A stretch of 64,000 nt of DNA from assembly GCA_022820505.1 (NCBI GenBank), contig JAJEFK010000012.1:1-64000 (forward strand), written 5' to 3'. The translations under genes were made by a program, and so were the position numbers. Positions 25,599 to 34,485 of this stretch are shown here, in pieces; within the stretch, counting starts at the first letter, position 1, and every line of letters starts with the position of its first letter. This DNA is from Acidimicrobiia bacterium. Its GTDB lineage: Bacteria > Actinomycetota > Acidimicrobiia > Acidimicrobiales > Poriferisodalaceae. Under the pieces are notes generated by a model. It saw nothing but the letters and a program-made list of their open reading frames with translations, was not told the DNA's origin and ran no database searches.

Positions 25599-26936
25599 GT
25601 GGATCTGCAGCTGCGCGCCGGCGCGAGCGGACATGTCACGGCCGGCATCGCCACCCTCGGCGAGCGGACGGCCATGCTCATCTCGGCCGACAGTCCCCAC
25701 CGGCGCGGCGCGCTGTCGCCCGCCGACAGCGAGACCATCGTCGCGGGCCTGCAGACTGCGCTCGCCAAGCGCCTGCCGGTGGTGCTCATGCTGTCGTCCA
25801 GCGGCGCGGACGCGCACTATGGCGTCGCCGCGCTGCACGGCTGGGGCGAAGCCGCGCGTGTGCTCGTGCGGTGTTCGGGAGTGGTCCCGGTCCTAGCCGG
25901 GGTGACCGGACAGGCCATCTCGGGCATCGCCCTGCTGATCGGGTTGTCCGACGTCGTCGTCATGTCCGACGACGCCTACGCCTTCGTGAGCGGCCCCGTG
26001 CCGGTGCGCGAGATGACCGGCGTGGCCATCGGGCCGAATGAGCTGGGCGGCGCCCCGATTCATGCCAGCGCCTCGGGGACTGCGTCAGCCGTGACGTCCA
26101 CCGAGGGCGTGCTCGACATGCTGACCGAGATCCTGAGCTACCTGCCGCCGCACTGCGACGAACTGCCGCCACGCATCGAGACCCGTGACCCGCGTGAGCG
26201 CCCGACCCCTGCTGCAGGCGAGATGCTGCCGTCGCAGCCGACGGGTGCCTATGACGTGCGCGACATCATCATGGAGCTCGTCGACGAGGGCTGTCTCACC
26301 GAGCTGCGGGCGGGGTGGGCGCCGAACCTCGTCACGGGCTTCGCCACGCTCGGCGGCTACTCGGTGGGTGTGCTGGCCAACCAGCCGATGAGCATCGCCG
26401 GCACGCTCGACATCGCCGCCAGCCAGAAGGGCGCCCGCTTCGTCAACTTCTGCGACGCCTTCGGCCTGCCGCTGGTCACCTTGGTGGACACGCCCGGCTT
26501 CTACCCCGGCAAGGACCTCGAATGGCGCGGCATGATCCGCCACGGTGCCCAGCTGGCCTTTGCCTATGCCCGCGCCACGGTGCCGCGGGTGGCCGTGGTG
26601 CTGCGCAAGTCGTACGGCGGCGCCTACATCGTCATGGACTCCAAGACGATGGGCAACGACGTGTACTTGGCGTGGCCGAGCGCTGAGCTGGCGGTGATGG
26701 GTGCATCGCAGGCGGCGCAGATACTCCGTCGCGGCGCGGGCGAGGACGAGATCGCCGACTACGTCACCGACTACGAGGACACATACCTGAATCCGTACGT
26801 CGCCGCCGAGCGCGGCTATGTCGACTGCGTCATCGACCCCGCCGACACGCGCCGGGAGCTCATCGACACGCTCGACATGCTGGCCACCAAGCGCGAGCGG
26901 CTGCGCCAGCGCCGCCACGACAACGCCCCCCTCTAG
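25599..26936 (+). CDS. Acyl-CoA carboxylase carboxyltransferase (beta) subunit
   Basis: 445 residues. It has both crotonase-like halves of biotin-dependent carboxyltransferases: the N-half with SSSGADAHYGVAALHGWGEAAR and GVTGQAISGIALLIGLSD, and the C-half with NLVTGFATLGGYSVGVLANQP and KSYGGAYIVMDSK. Family members such as AccD5/PccB are ~520-550 residues; here the first ~70 residues (the usual ARERI-x-x-L-x-D-x-G-S-F region) are absent and the protein begins inside the N-half. No biotin carboxylase/BCCP subunit lies nearby, so it must pair with one elsewhere. The acyl-CoA (acetyl, propionyl or longer) cannot be assigned. Confidence 0.85.
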   Translation: MDLQLRAGASGHVTAGIATLGERTAMLISADSPHRRGALSPADSETIVAGLQTALAKRLPVVLMLSSSGADAHYGVAALHGWGEAARVLVRCSGVVPVLAGVTGQAISGIALLIGLSDVVVMSDDAYAFVSGPVPVREMTGVAIGPNELGGAPIHASASGTASAVTSTEGVLDMLTEILSYLPPHCDELPPRIETRDPRERPTPAAGEMLPSQPTGAYDVRDIIMELVDEGCLTELRAGWAPNLVTGFATLGGYSVGVLANQPMSIAGTLDIAASQKGARFVNFCDAFGLPLVTLVDTPGFYPGKDLEWRGMIRHGAQLAFAYARATVPRVAVVLRKSYGGAYIVMDSKTMGNDVYLAWPSAELAVMGASQAAQILRRGAGEDEIADYVTDYEDTYLNPYVAAERGYVDCVIDPADTRRELIDTLDMLATKRERLRQRRHDNAPL

Positions 26937-26999
26937 GCCCTGGGATTCGCGGCGGAGCGACATATTGGGTACATTCGGCGGCGCGAACAAGGGGGACTG

Positions 27000-28271
27000 A
27001 TGGCGCAGGACAGCTTCACGATCACCGACAACCGCACAGGAGAGTCGGTGACCGTTCCCGTGGTCGACGGCACGATCTCCGCGGCCGCACTGCGCGAGCT
27101 GGACCGAGGCCTGTGGTTCTACGATCCCGCCTACCTCTCCACAGCCAACTGCGATTCGAAGATCACCGAGATCGACGGCGACGAGGGCGTCCTGCGGTAC
27201 CGCGGCTACCCCATCGAGCAGCTCGCCGAGCAGTCCAGCTTCCTCGAGGTGGCCTACCTGCTGATCCACGGCGAGCTGCCCACCGAGGCCAAGGCGGCTG
27301 AGTGGATCCACCACATCACGTTCCACACCTACGTGCACGAGGACATCACGCGCTTCATCAAGGGCTTCCGCTACGACGCCCACCCGATGGGCACGCTGGT
27401 CTCCACCATCGCCGCGCTGTCCACCTTCTACCCCGAAGCCAAGGACATCGACGATCCCTACACGCGGCTAGTCCAGATCATCCGGCTGATGGCCAAGATG
27501 CCCACGATGGCGGCGTTCACGTACCGCAACCGGATGGGCCTGCCGTACGAGTACCCGGTCAACCACCTCACCTACACCGGCAACTTCCTGCGGATGATGT
27601 GGAGCGTGGCCGACCCCGACTACGTGCCCGACCCCACGCTGACACGAGCCCTCGACGTGCTGTTCATTCTGCACGCCGACCACGAGCAGAACTGCTCCAC
27701 TACCACGATGCGCACGGTGGGGTCCAGCCGGGCCGATCCGTACTCGGCGGTGGCAGCGGCCACCTGCGGGCTGTACGGGCCGCTGCACGGGGGCGCCAAC
27801 GAGCAGGTCATCCGGATGCTGCACGAGATCGGCAGCTTCGACAACGTGGCTGCGTATGTCGAGCGGGCCAAGTCCGGCGATGTGCTGCTGCAGGGCTTCG
27901 GGCACCGGGTGTACAAGAACTACGACCCGCGGGCCAAGATCATCAAGGAGACCGCCGATGCGGTGTTCAAGGTGACCGGCCTGAACCCGCTGCTCGACAT
28001 CGCCATGAAGCTCGAAGAGGTGGCGCTCAGCGACTCCTACTTCAAGGACCGGCGCCTGTACCCGAATGTGGACTTCTACTCGGGCCTCATCTATGAGGCG
28101 ATGGGCTTTCCGCTCGACATGTTCACGGTGCTGTTCGCCATCGGCCGGACGCCGGGGTGGCTTGCGCACTGGGTGGAGATGCTCGGCGATCCCGAGCAGA
28201 AGATCTACCGGCCCCGCCAGAAGTACACCGGCCCCGGCCAGCGCGACTACGTCGCCATCGAGAACCGCTAG
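27000..28271 (+). CDS. gltA: Citrate synthase (type II)
   Basis: 423 residues with GGGGGA just before the ATG. Catalytic and binding residues are present: HADHEQNCSTT (oxaloacetate His region), GPLHGGANE (catalytic His), GFGHRVYKNYDPRA, and the catalytic Asp in PNVDFYSG. It condenses acetyl-CoA and oxaloacetate in the TCA cycle. The gene stands alone, with a possible -10 (TACATT) at about 26970 and a 24-nt leader. Confidence 0.96.
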   Translation: MAQDSFTITDNRTGESVTVPVVDGTISAAALRELDRGLWFYDPAYLSTANCDSKITEIDGDEGVLRYRGYPIEQLAEQSSFLEVAYLLIHGELPTEAKAAEWIHHITFHTYVHEDITRFIKGFRYDAHPMGTLVSTIAALSTFYPEAKDIDDPYTRLVQIIRLMAKMPTMAAFTYRNRMGLPYEYPVNHLTYTGNFLRMMWSVADPDYVPDPTLTRALDVLFILHADHEQNCSTTTMRTVGSSRADPYSAVAAATCGLYGPLHGGANEQVIRMLHEIGSFDNVAAYVERAKSGDVLLQGFGHRVYKNYDPRAKIIKETADAVFKVTGLNPLLDIAMKLEEVALSDSYFKDRRLYPNVDFYSGLIYEAMGFPLDMFTVLFAIGRTPGWLAHWVEMLGDPEQKIYRPRQKYTGPGQRDYVAIENR

Positions 28272-28318
28272 CCGTCTCTTCCCCGCCCGGCGCTGCTCGC
28301 GCGGCGCTTGCTAGGAAT

Positions 28319-29302
28319 TCAGCCGATCTCCAGCAGGATCTTGCCGACGTTGGCGTTGGTGGCCATGTACTCGTGCGCCTCGGCGATGTCGTCGAGTGCG
28401 AAGCGCGAGTCGATGACCGGCCGCAGGGAGCCGTCGTCGAAGCGCGGCAGCAGTTCGGCGCAGAAGCGCTGGTTAGCGTCGATCTTCTGCTCGATGGGCC
28501 GCGATCGCAGCACGGTGCCGATCAGCGCCGCTCGCTTCGGCAGCAATGCGCCGAGCGGGAACGTCGCCGTCGGCTCGCCCATGACGCCGACTTGGATGAT
28601 GCGCCCCTGGACGCGCACCGATGCGATGTTGCGGGCCAGGTAGTCGCCGCCGATCACGTCGAGCACCACGTCGACGCCTTGGCGGCCCGTCCATTCCTTG
28701 ATCGCATCAGCAAAGTCGGTCTCGGTGTAATCGATGACCAGGTCGGCGCTGAGATCTATACAGGCCGCCACTTTCGACGTCGAGCAGGTGACGGCGATGC
28801 GGGCGCCGATGGCCTTGGCGATCTGAATCGCGGCGGTGCCGACGCCCGAAGCGCCTGCATGCACCAGCGCCGTGCCGCCTGAGGCCAGACCCCCCTGGGT
28901 CACGAGCGCATCGTGGGCGGTCATGAACACCTCCGGGATGGCAGCGGCATCGCGCAGCTCCACCGAAGCGGGGATGCGCTGCAGCATGCGCTCGTGGGTG
29001 ACGACCTGCTCGGCCTTCGCCCCGCCCGACACGATGCCCATGACCTCGTCGCCGACCGCCCAGCCGGTGACTCGCTCGCCGAGCGCGGCGATGGTGCCTG
29101 CGAATTCGAGACCAGGGATCTCGAACTCGGGCTTGGGGCCCGGCGCGGGGTACAGGCCCATCCGCTGGAGCAGGTCGGCCCGATTCATCGCCGAGCACGC
29201 CACATTCACCAGCACTTCTTCGGGTCCTGGCGCCGGGTCGGGCACTTCCCGTACCTGGAGCACGTCGACGCCGCCGTATTCGGGTATCACCACTGCACGC
29301 AT
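28319..29302 (-). CDS. NAD(P)H quinone oxidoreductase, PIG3/zinc-free MDR family
   Basis: 327 residues. The GroES-like N-terminus has N-R-A-D-L-L-Q-R-M-G-x-Y-P typical of the PIG3/TP53I3 quinone reductase group, and no catalytic-zinc Cys/His set. The Rossmann segment has HAGASGVGTAAIQIAKAIGA (about 145). It likely reduces quinones or other electrophiles with NADPH. It is convergent with citrate synthase (47 bp gap, no clear terminator) and divergent from the phosphatase gene. Confidence 0.9.
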   Translation of the reverse strand: MRAVVIPEYGGVDVLQVREVPDPAPGPEEVLVNVACSAMNRADLLQRMGLYPAPGPKPEFEIPGLEFAGTIAALGERVTGWAVGDEVMGIVSGGAKAEQVVTHERMLQRIPASVELRDAAAIPEVFMTAHDALVTQGGLASGGTALVHAGASGVGTAAIQIAKAIGARIAVTCSTSKVAACIDLSADLVIDYTETDFADAIKEWTGRQGVDVVLDVIGGDYLARNIASVRVQGRIIQVGVMGEPTATFPLGALLPKRAALIGTVLRSRPIEQKIDANQRFCAELLPRFDDGSLRPVIDSRFALDDIAEAHEYMATNANVGKILLEIG

Positions 29303-29310
29303 GGGCGGCG

Positions 29311-29316
29311 ACGGTA
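29311..29316 (-). promoter_or_regulatory. Leaderless -10 box TACCGT (minus strand)
   Basis: TACCGT ends 8 nt before the quinone oxidoreductase ATG at 29302. It is only 13 bp from the oppositely directed box at 29330, so the two divergent promoters may compete. Confidence 0.4.
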
Positions 29317-29329
29317 CTTCGGAAGTGAT

Positions 29330-29335
29330 TACCCT
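29330..29335 (+). promoter_or_regulatory. Leaderless -10 box TACCCT
   Basis: TACCCT ends 8 nt before GTG 29344 of the tyrosine phosphatase gene. Confidence 0.4.
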
Positions 29336-29343
29336 GCGAGCCC

Positions 29344-30171
29344 GTGCGTCGGGATGCTGTCATCACCCTCGAGGGCGCGAACAACTGCCGTGACATCGGC
29401 GGCTATCCCGCAGGGGACGGACGCTATGTGCGGATGGGAGCGCTGTTTCGCTCCGATCGCCTGAGCGCACTGTCCCTCGACGATCTCGAGGAACTGGGCA
29501 GCCGCGGCATCCGCACCGTGGTGGATTTCCGTGCCGGACCCGAGATCGAGCGTGACCGCTCGCGGCTGTGGCCCGGCGTGACATCACACATCTCGCTGCC
29601 GGTGGGCGACACCGTGGACGGCGACATCAGCATGGTCGACCAGATCTTCGAAGGGCGGTTGCGGTCAGTCAGCGAAGACGACATGGCCGGGCTGTACCTG
29701 CAGATGATCGACAACTACGGCGAACGGTTTGCCCAGCTCCTGGCCGTTGCCGCCGACGTCGACCATCTGCCGATGCTGTTCCACTGCACCGCCGGCAAGG
29801 ATCGCAGCGGCATCGCGTCGGCGCTGCTGCTTGAAGCGCTCGGCGTGGCCCGCGAAACCGTGCTGGACGACTACTGCCTCACCAACGAGCTGCGGTCCCG
29901 CCAGCGCATGGCTGAGCTGGCACCGGAGTTCGCAAAGATCGGCATCAACATCGAGGACGTTGGAGCCATTCTGAGCGCTCCGCGCGGCGTCATGGCCGCG
30001 GTCTTGGCCGACCTCGACGTCCGATTCGGTGATGTCGGCGCGGCGGCCCGCGACAGCCTGAACGGCAGCACGACGGACGAAGGAACGCAATCCGGCGTAG
30101 TGGGATACCTGCTTGCACACGGACTCGACCCGGCGTCGCTGGAGATGCTGCGGGCGAACCTGCTGATCTGA
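29344..30171 (+). CDS. Tyrosine/dual-specificity protein phosphatase (PtpB/MptpB-like)
   Basis: 275 residues. The signature P-loop HCTAGKDRSG (about residues 147-156) carries the catalytic Cys and Arg and the Lys/Asp variant typical of the MptpB-like bacterial family with protein and lipid phosphatase activity. The N-terminus NCRDIGGYPAGDGRYVRMGALFRSDRL is also characteristic. There is no signal peptide. The target is unknown. It ends 22 bp from the convergent LRR-binding-protein gene. Confidence 0.9.
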   Translation: MRRDAVITLEGANNCRDIGGYPAGDGRYVRMGALFRSDRLSALSLDDLEELGSRGIRTVVDFRAGPEIERDRSRLWPGVTSHISLPVGDTVDGDISMVDQIFEGRLRSVSEDDMAGLYLQMIDNYGERFAQLLAVAADVDHLPMLFHCTAGKDRSGIASALLLEALGVARETVLDDYCLTNELRSRQRMAELAPEFAKIGINIEDVGAILSAPRGVMAAVLADLDVRFGDVGAAARDSLNGSTTDEGTQSGVVGYLLAHGLDPASLEMLRANLLI

Positions 30172-30193
30172 GAGTGCTGCCAGCAAGCGTCTC

Positions 30194-33100
30194 CTACCGG
30201 TCGCTGCGGTACAGGTAGCGGATGTCCCAGTAGCCGTACAGCGTGGGCGTGGTGTTGCCGAACACGTTGCGCACGGCGCCCAGTCGTTCGCCGAGCGTCG
30301 TGTAGATCAACGGCACGTTCGCTGCGGCGATGGCCTGCGCCTCGCGATAGAGCCCGACTCGCTTGTCGCGGTCGAGTACCTGGCTGGCCTCGATATAGAG
30401 CCGGTCTATCTCGGCTTCCCAGTCGGTCGCGGGTTCGTCTTGGAACGGATGCCACAGGTGCAACGACTGGGAGCTGTGCCACAAGCCGATGCCGCTATAG
30501 GGATCGGGGCCCCCGGTGAAGCCGATGACCATGGCTTCCCAGTCGTAGGTGGTGGTGAGCTGCGACACCAGGTCTCTGAATTCGATTGCCTCGTAGGTCA
30601 CGTCGAGCCCCACTTCGGCCATCCCGTTTCGGATGATCTCCGTGGCTGCCTGGCGCACGGCGTTGCCCGTGTTGGTCACCAGTGTGAACGAGATCGGATT
30701 GCCCACGTCGTCCTCGCGGATGCCGTCGCCGTCGGTGTCGATCCACCCCAAGTCGTCCAGGAGATCGTTCGCCCTGTCGATGTCGTACGGGTAGCGACGC
30801 ACATCGGGGTTGTGGAAATCGCCGGCGGCCGGGCTCACTGACGACCACTGCTCGTAGCCCAGCCCGTGCTGGATGCCGTCGATCATGGCCGCCTTGTCGA
30901 GCGTGTGGGCCACCGCCTGACGGAAGTTGACGTTGCTGAACCAGTGCAGCTTGATCGGGTCGACGAAGGGCTCGCCTGCGTCGTTCGAGCCCGGATTCTG
31001 GTTGAAGGTCAGGAATGTGGTGCCGAAACCGGGACCTCGGCGGTGCAGGGCGAAGTTCTCCTCTTCCTGCAGCGGTTCCAGCAGCGCATATTCCTCGCCC
31101 AGCACGCCGTGGAAGTCCGCGGTGCCGTCACGGAAGAGCGCCAGTTCGGACTCCAGGTCCGGCACCACGATGTGCACCACCTGGTCCAAGTACGGGAGCT
31201 GTTGGCCGTCGGCGTCGGTCTTCCAGTAGTGCGGGTTGCGCTTGAAGACGACGCGCTCGTCGGGCGTGTATTCGCCGATGGTGAACGGGCCCGTGCCGAT
31301 GATCTCGGACGGGTCGGTGTCGATGGTCCAGAACTCGGCGAACGTGCCTGCCTCGATGGGTGCTTCAAAGATGTGCTTGGGGTAGATGGACGTGCCCATC
31401 GAACGCAGGAACGGTGCGAACGGCTGCGGCAGCACGAACTCGACCGTGTGGTCGTCGAGCGCCGCCACCGTCATCTTCGAGGTTTCCCACTCTCCGTCAT
31501 CGTTGAGATAGCGGAATTCGAAGGTGCCACGGCTCGACGCGTTGAAGTCGTCGTTGTAGATGACCTGGTTGAAGGTGAAATCCACGTCGTGTGCTGTGAA
31601 GGGCGTGCCGTCGTTCCACCGCACATCGTCACGCAGGTGGAACACCCAGCGCAGCCCGTCATCAGAGCTCTCCCACGACTTGGCAAGCTCCGGTTCGATC
31701 GCGTCGTCCAGCCACGATGTCTCGGTGAGGCCCTCGAACAGGTAGCCCAAGACATTCGACGAGCCGGCGTCGTTGGACAGCGCCAAGTTGAATGTGAGCG
31801 GCTCTGAGATCGTCGCCAGCGTGAGCGCGCCGCCGTGGGTGCCGATCTCGTAGGAGAAGTCGGCGGCATTGCGGCGCAGCTCGTCCACGATCCCCTGGGT
31901 CGCCAGGTCTTGCTCGGATGGGCAGAAGGACAGCCCGAGGCTGTCGAGATCGTCGGCCAAGAACTCGGCGTAGCGCCAGTCGGCGGGAATGCAGCCGCTG
32001 AGCGTGTTGGTGCCGCCGAGCATGATCTGTTCGAGATCGGCGAGCGCCGCGAGACCTGCCGGGATGGGGCCGCTGAGCTGGTTGCCCTGGAGCCACAGTC
32101 GCCTGAGGCTGCTGAGATTGCCGAACTCGTCGGGGATGGCCCCGGTGAGCTGGTTGCCGTCGAGGTAGAGCCGTCGCAGCTTGGCGAGGTTGCCGAGTTC
32201 GGCCGGAATCTCGCCGGTCAGCTCGTTGCCGCGCAGCCACACCTCGGTCAGCTCCACGAGATTTCCGAGCCCGGCAGGCAGCTCACCGCTGAGCTGGTTG
32301 TCGTCGAGGTCGAGCCGGGCGAGGTTCACCAGGTTGCCGAGCTCGGCGGGGATCGGTCCGGTGAGCTCGTTGTGCCACAGGTTGAGCCGCGTCAGCGAGC
32401 TGAGGTTGCCGAGTTCGGGCGGGATGTCACCGCTCAGCTCGTTGTACCGGAGGAAGAGGATCCGCAGGTTCGCCAGGTCGCCGAGCTCGGCGGGAATGGG
32501 GCCGTCGAGCTCGTTGAAGCTGAGCGAGATGCGCTCGAGGCTGGCCAGGCCGCCGAGTTCGGGCGGGATGTGGCCGGTCAGGGCATTCCGGCTCAGGTCG
32601 AGGTTGACCAGCCGGTCCAAGTCTGCGAGCTCGGCGGGGATCTTCCCGGACAGCTGGTTGTCGTGCACGACGAGTTGCTCGAGCCTCGCCAGCCGGGCCA
32701 TGCCCGCAGGCAGCTTGCCGGTGAGCGAATTCCGGCTGAGATCGAGGCTTCTGAGCTGGCCCAGCTTGCCGATACTGCTGGGGATCGACCCGCTCAGCAG
32801 GTTGTTAGCCATGCGCAGGTCGCGCAGCTTGGCGAGGCGTGTGATGGTGACGGGGATGTCGCCGGACAGGCGGTTGTTGCTCAGGTCGATTTCGGTGAGC
32901 TGGGTGAGGTTGGCGACCGCTGTCTTCAGCGGGCCGGACAGCTCGTTGTCATTCAGCCGGAGTTCGCGAAGCTCGGTCAGGTCCCACAACGCATAGGGGA
33001 TCTGCCCGTAGAGGACGTTGTCGCTGAGGTCGAGTTGCTTCAGCTTCGTGAGCGCGCCCACCGCACTCGGGATCCGGCCGGTCAGCAGGTTGCGGTTGAG

Positions 33101-34366
33101 ACGCAGTTCGGCCAGGCGTGTTGCGTCCGCGAGCGCAGCGGGAATGGTGCCCGAGAGCTGGTTGTCGCCCAAGTTCAGAACCTGGAGCTGAACGAGCTCG
33201 CCGATCCGACTCGGAATATCGCCGGTGAGCCGGTTGCGCTCCAGCCGGAGCTCCTTGAGCCTGGTGAGCTTGCCCACTTCGGCGGGAAGCTCGCCAGTCA
33301 GCTGGTTGGCTTCCAGCCGCAGGTAGCGCAGTTCGTCCAGGTTGCCCAACTCGGGCGGCAGCGCTCCGCTGAGGCCGTTTTGACCGAGACGCAGATGCCT
33401 GAGTTCGGCGAGCTGTCCGATCTCGGCAGGAATCTCCCCGGACAGCCGGTTCTCGCTGACGACCAGATACTCGAGTTCGCCGAGGTCGCCCATCTCGGCG
33501 GGGATCGACCCGGTGAGCTGGTTGGCACGCAGGTCGAGCGTGACGAGCCGCGACAGAGTGCCCATCTCGGCGGGCAGCTCGCCGGCCAGCGAATTGTCGC
33601 TGGCGTCGAGCCAGGTCAAGCTGGCGAGGTCGCCTATCTCGGCGGGGATCTCACCCGAGAAGCTGTTGCGGCTGACATCGAGCCACTCCAAGTTGCCGAG
33701 CTGGCCGATTTCGGCGGGGATCTCGCCCCAGAACAAGTTGTCGCTGATCACCAGGTGCGAGAGTTGGGACATCTCCCCGAGTTCGGACGGCAGCGGGCCC
33801 GACATGCGGTTGCCTCGCATGTCGAGGACGCGCAGGTTGTCGAGCTCCCACAGCTCGGCGGGATTCCTGCCCCACAGGGCGTTGTGCTTGACGTCGAGCA
33901 GCGTCAGGTTGGTGAGTTCGCCGATCTCGGCAGGGATCTGGCGGTAGAGCCGGTTGTTCTGCAGGTCGAGCTCCCGGAGGCTGGTGAGCTTGCCGATGGC
34001 CCGGGGAATCTCGCCATGGATGCCGTTGTCTCCCAAGTCGAGGCGTTGCAGGTGCGTGAGCTGGCCGATCGCCTCGGGAAGCTCCCCTGACAGCCCGTTG
34101 GACGGCAGTTCGAGCCGCACCACCCGCCCGTCGCTGTCGGTGGTGACGCCGTGCCACCGGCTGAGCGGCGCCCCGGAGCCCCAAAGGTCGTTGCGGCTCC
34201 AACTGTCCCCTCCGGTCGCAGCGAACAGCTCCTCAAGTGCTGCACGGTCCGACCGCGCGTCGTTGTGCTCGCTAGCGGCAGCTGGGACCGCCAGCTGCAG
34301 CGCCAGCACAGCGACCAGCGAGATGGCGGCGGCCTTGGCTGACGTGGCGCGACGGGCTCGGGTCAT
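30194..34366 (-). CDS. Secreted fusion of plant-type leucine-rich repeats and family 5 (peptide) ABC substrate-binding protein
   Basis: 1390 residues in one uninterrupted frame; ATG 34366 has GAGGA 8 nt upstream. Residues 1-31 are a signal peptide (RRATSAK, hydrophobic core, AAAS) with no lipobox Cys. An N-terminal LRR cap (DRAALEELFAATGGDSWSRND) precedes 29 exact 24-residue repeats (80-775) of the plant-specific type, L-x-x-L-x-L-x-x-N-x-L-[ST]-G-x-[IL]-P-x-x-[LI]-G-x-L, then a Cys-containing cap (776-815). From about 845 to the end is a complete SBP_bac_5 domain (EPELAKSWESSDDGLRWVFHLRDDVRWNDGTPFTAHDVDFTFNQVI; GTGPFTIGEYTPDERVVFKRNPHYW). No permease or ATPase genes adjoin. It could be an exported sensor or scavenger that binds protein via the LRRs and peptide via the SBP (inference). 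Confidence 0.9.
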   Translation of the reverse strand: MTRARRATSAKAAAISLVAVLALQLAVPAAASEHNDARSDRAALEELFAATGGDSWSRNDLWGSGAPLSRWHGVTTDSDGRVVRLELPSNGLSGELPEAIGQLTHLQRLDLGDNGIHGEIPRAIGKLTSLRELDLQNNRLYRQIPAEIGELTNLTLLDVKHNALWGRNPAELWELDNLRVLDMRGNRMSGPLPSELGEMSQLSHLVISDNLFWGEIPAEIGQLGNLEWLDVSRNSFSGEIPAEIGDLASLTWLDASDNSLAGELPAEMGTLSRLVTLDLRANQLTGSIPAEMGDLGELEYLVVSENRLSGEIPAEIGQLAELRHLRLGQNGLSGALPPELGNLDELRYLRLEANQLTGELPAEVGKLTRLKELRLERNRLTGDIPSRIGELVQLQVLNLGDNQLSGTIPAALADATRLAELRLNRNLLTGRIPSAVGALTKLKQLDLSDNVLYGQIPYALWDLTELRELRLNDNELSGPLKTAVANLTQLTEIDLSNNRLSGDIPVTITRLAKLRDLRMANNLLSGSIPSSIGKLGQLRSLDLSRNSLTGKLPAGMARLARLEQLVVHDNQLSGKIPAELADLDRLVNLDLSRNALTGHIPPELGGLASLERISLSFNELDGPIPAELGDLANLRILFLRYNELSGDIPPELGNLSSLTRLNLWHNELTGPIPAELGNLVNLARLDLDDNQLSGELPAGLGNLVELTEVWLRGNELTGEIPAELGNLAKLRRLYLDGNQLTGAIPDEFGNLSSLRRLWLQGNQLSGPIPAGLAALADLEQIMLGGTNTLSGCIPADWRYAEFLADDLDSLGLSFCPSEQDLATQGIVDELRRNAADFSYEIGTHGGALTLATISEPLTFNLALSNDAGSSNVLGYLFEGLTETSWLDDAIEPELAKSWESSDDGLRWVFHLRDDVRWNDGTPFTAHDVDFTFNQVIYNDDFNASSRGTFEFRYLNDDGEWETSKMTVAALDDHTVEFVLPQPFAPFLRSMGTSIYPKHIFEAPIEAGTFAEFWTIDTDPSEIIGTGPFTIGEYTPDERVVFKRNPHYWKTDADGQQLPYLDQVVHIVVPDLESELALFRDGTADFHGVLGEEYALLEPLQEEENFALHRRGPGFGTTFLTFNQNPGSNDAGEPFVDPIKLHWFSNVNFRQAVAHTLDKAAMIDGIQHGLGYEQWSSVSPAAGDFHNPDVRRYPYDIDRANDLLDDLGWIDTDGDGIREDDVGNPISFTLVTNTGNAVRQAATEIIRNGMAEVGLDVTYEAIEFRDLVSQLTTTYDWEAMVIGFTGGPDPYSGIGLWHSSQSLHLWHPFQDEPATDWEAEIDRLYIEASQVLDRDKRVGLYREAQAIAAANVPLIYTTLGERLGAVRNVFGNTTPTLYGYWDIRYLYRSDR
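32042..34129 (-). repeat. 29 tandem 72-bp units encoding leucine-rich repeats
   Basis: Each unit is exactly 24 codons with no length variation. Units are diverged at the nucleotide level but keep the L, N and IP positions. A 30th, longer unit forms the C-terminal cap. Confidence 0.9.
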
Positions 34367-34485
34367 GGGTGTGTCCTCGCGTCAGGAAAATGTGGGCGGG
34401 TCGACAGTCGGGCAGAGTACAACTCGGCCTCACCGACCCTGCGGAGCCTCCCTGCTGCGGGGTTCAACCTCCTAGGGTCTCGGCG
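34367..34485. other. Divergent promoter region
   Basis: 119 bp between the LRR-binding-protein gene (minus) and an acyl-CoA dehydrogenase gene (plus). TAGGGT at 34473-34478 serves the plus-strand gene. I see no convincing -10 box for the minus-strand gene beyond its GAGGA ribosome site. Confidence 0.4.
34473..34478 (+). promoter_or_regulatory. Leaderless -10 box TAGGGT
   Basis: TAGGGT ends 7 nt before ATG 34486. Confidence 0.5.

Noticed and set aside
28272-28318. A terminator between citrate synthase and the convergent quinone oxidoreductase gene
   Set aside because: GC-rich words are present but I found no stable perfect stem with a U-tract.
31835-34090. A 751-codon plus-strand open frame
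   Set aside because: It is the mirror of the 72-bp leucine-rich repeats on the minus strand; its periodicity comes from that gene.
32042-34129. Regular 72-bp periodicity resembling a repeat array such as CRISPR
   Set aside because: The units are diverged, contiguous with no spacers, and encode leucine-rich repeats in frame.
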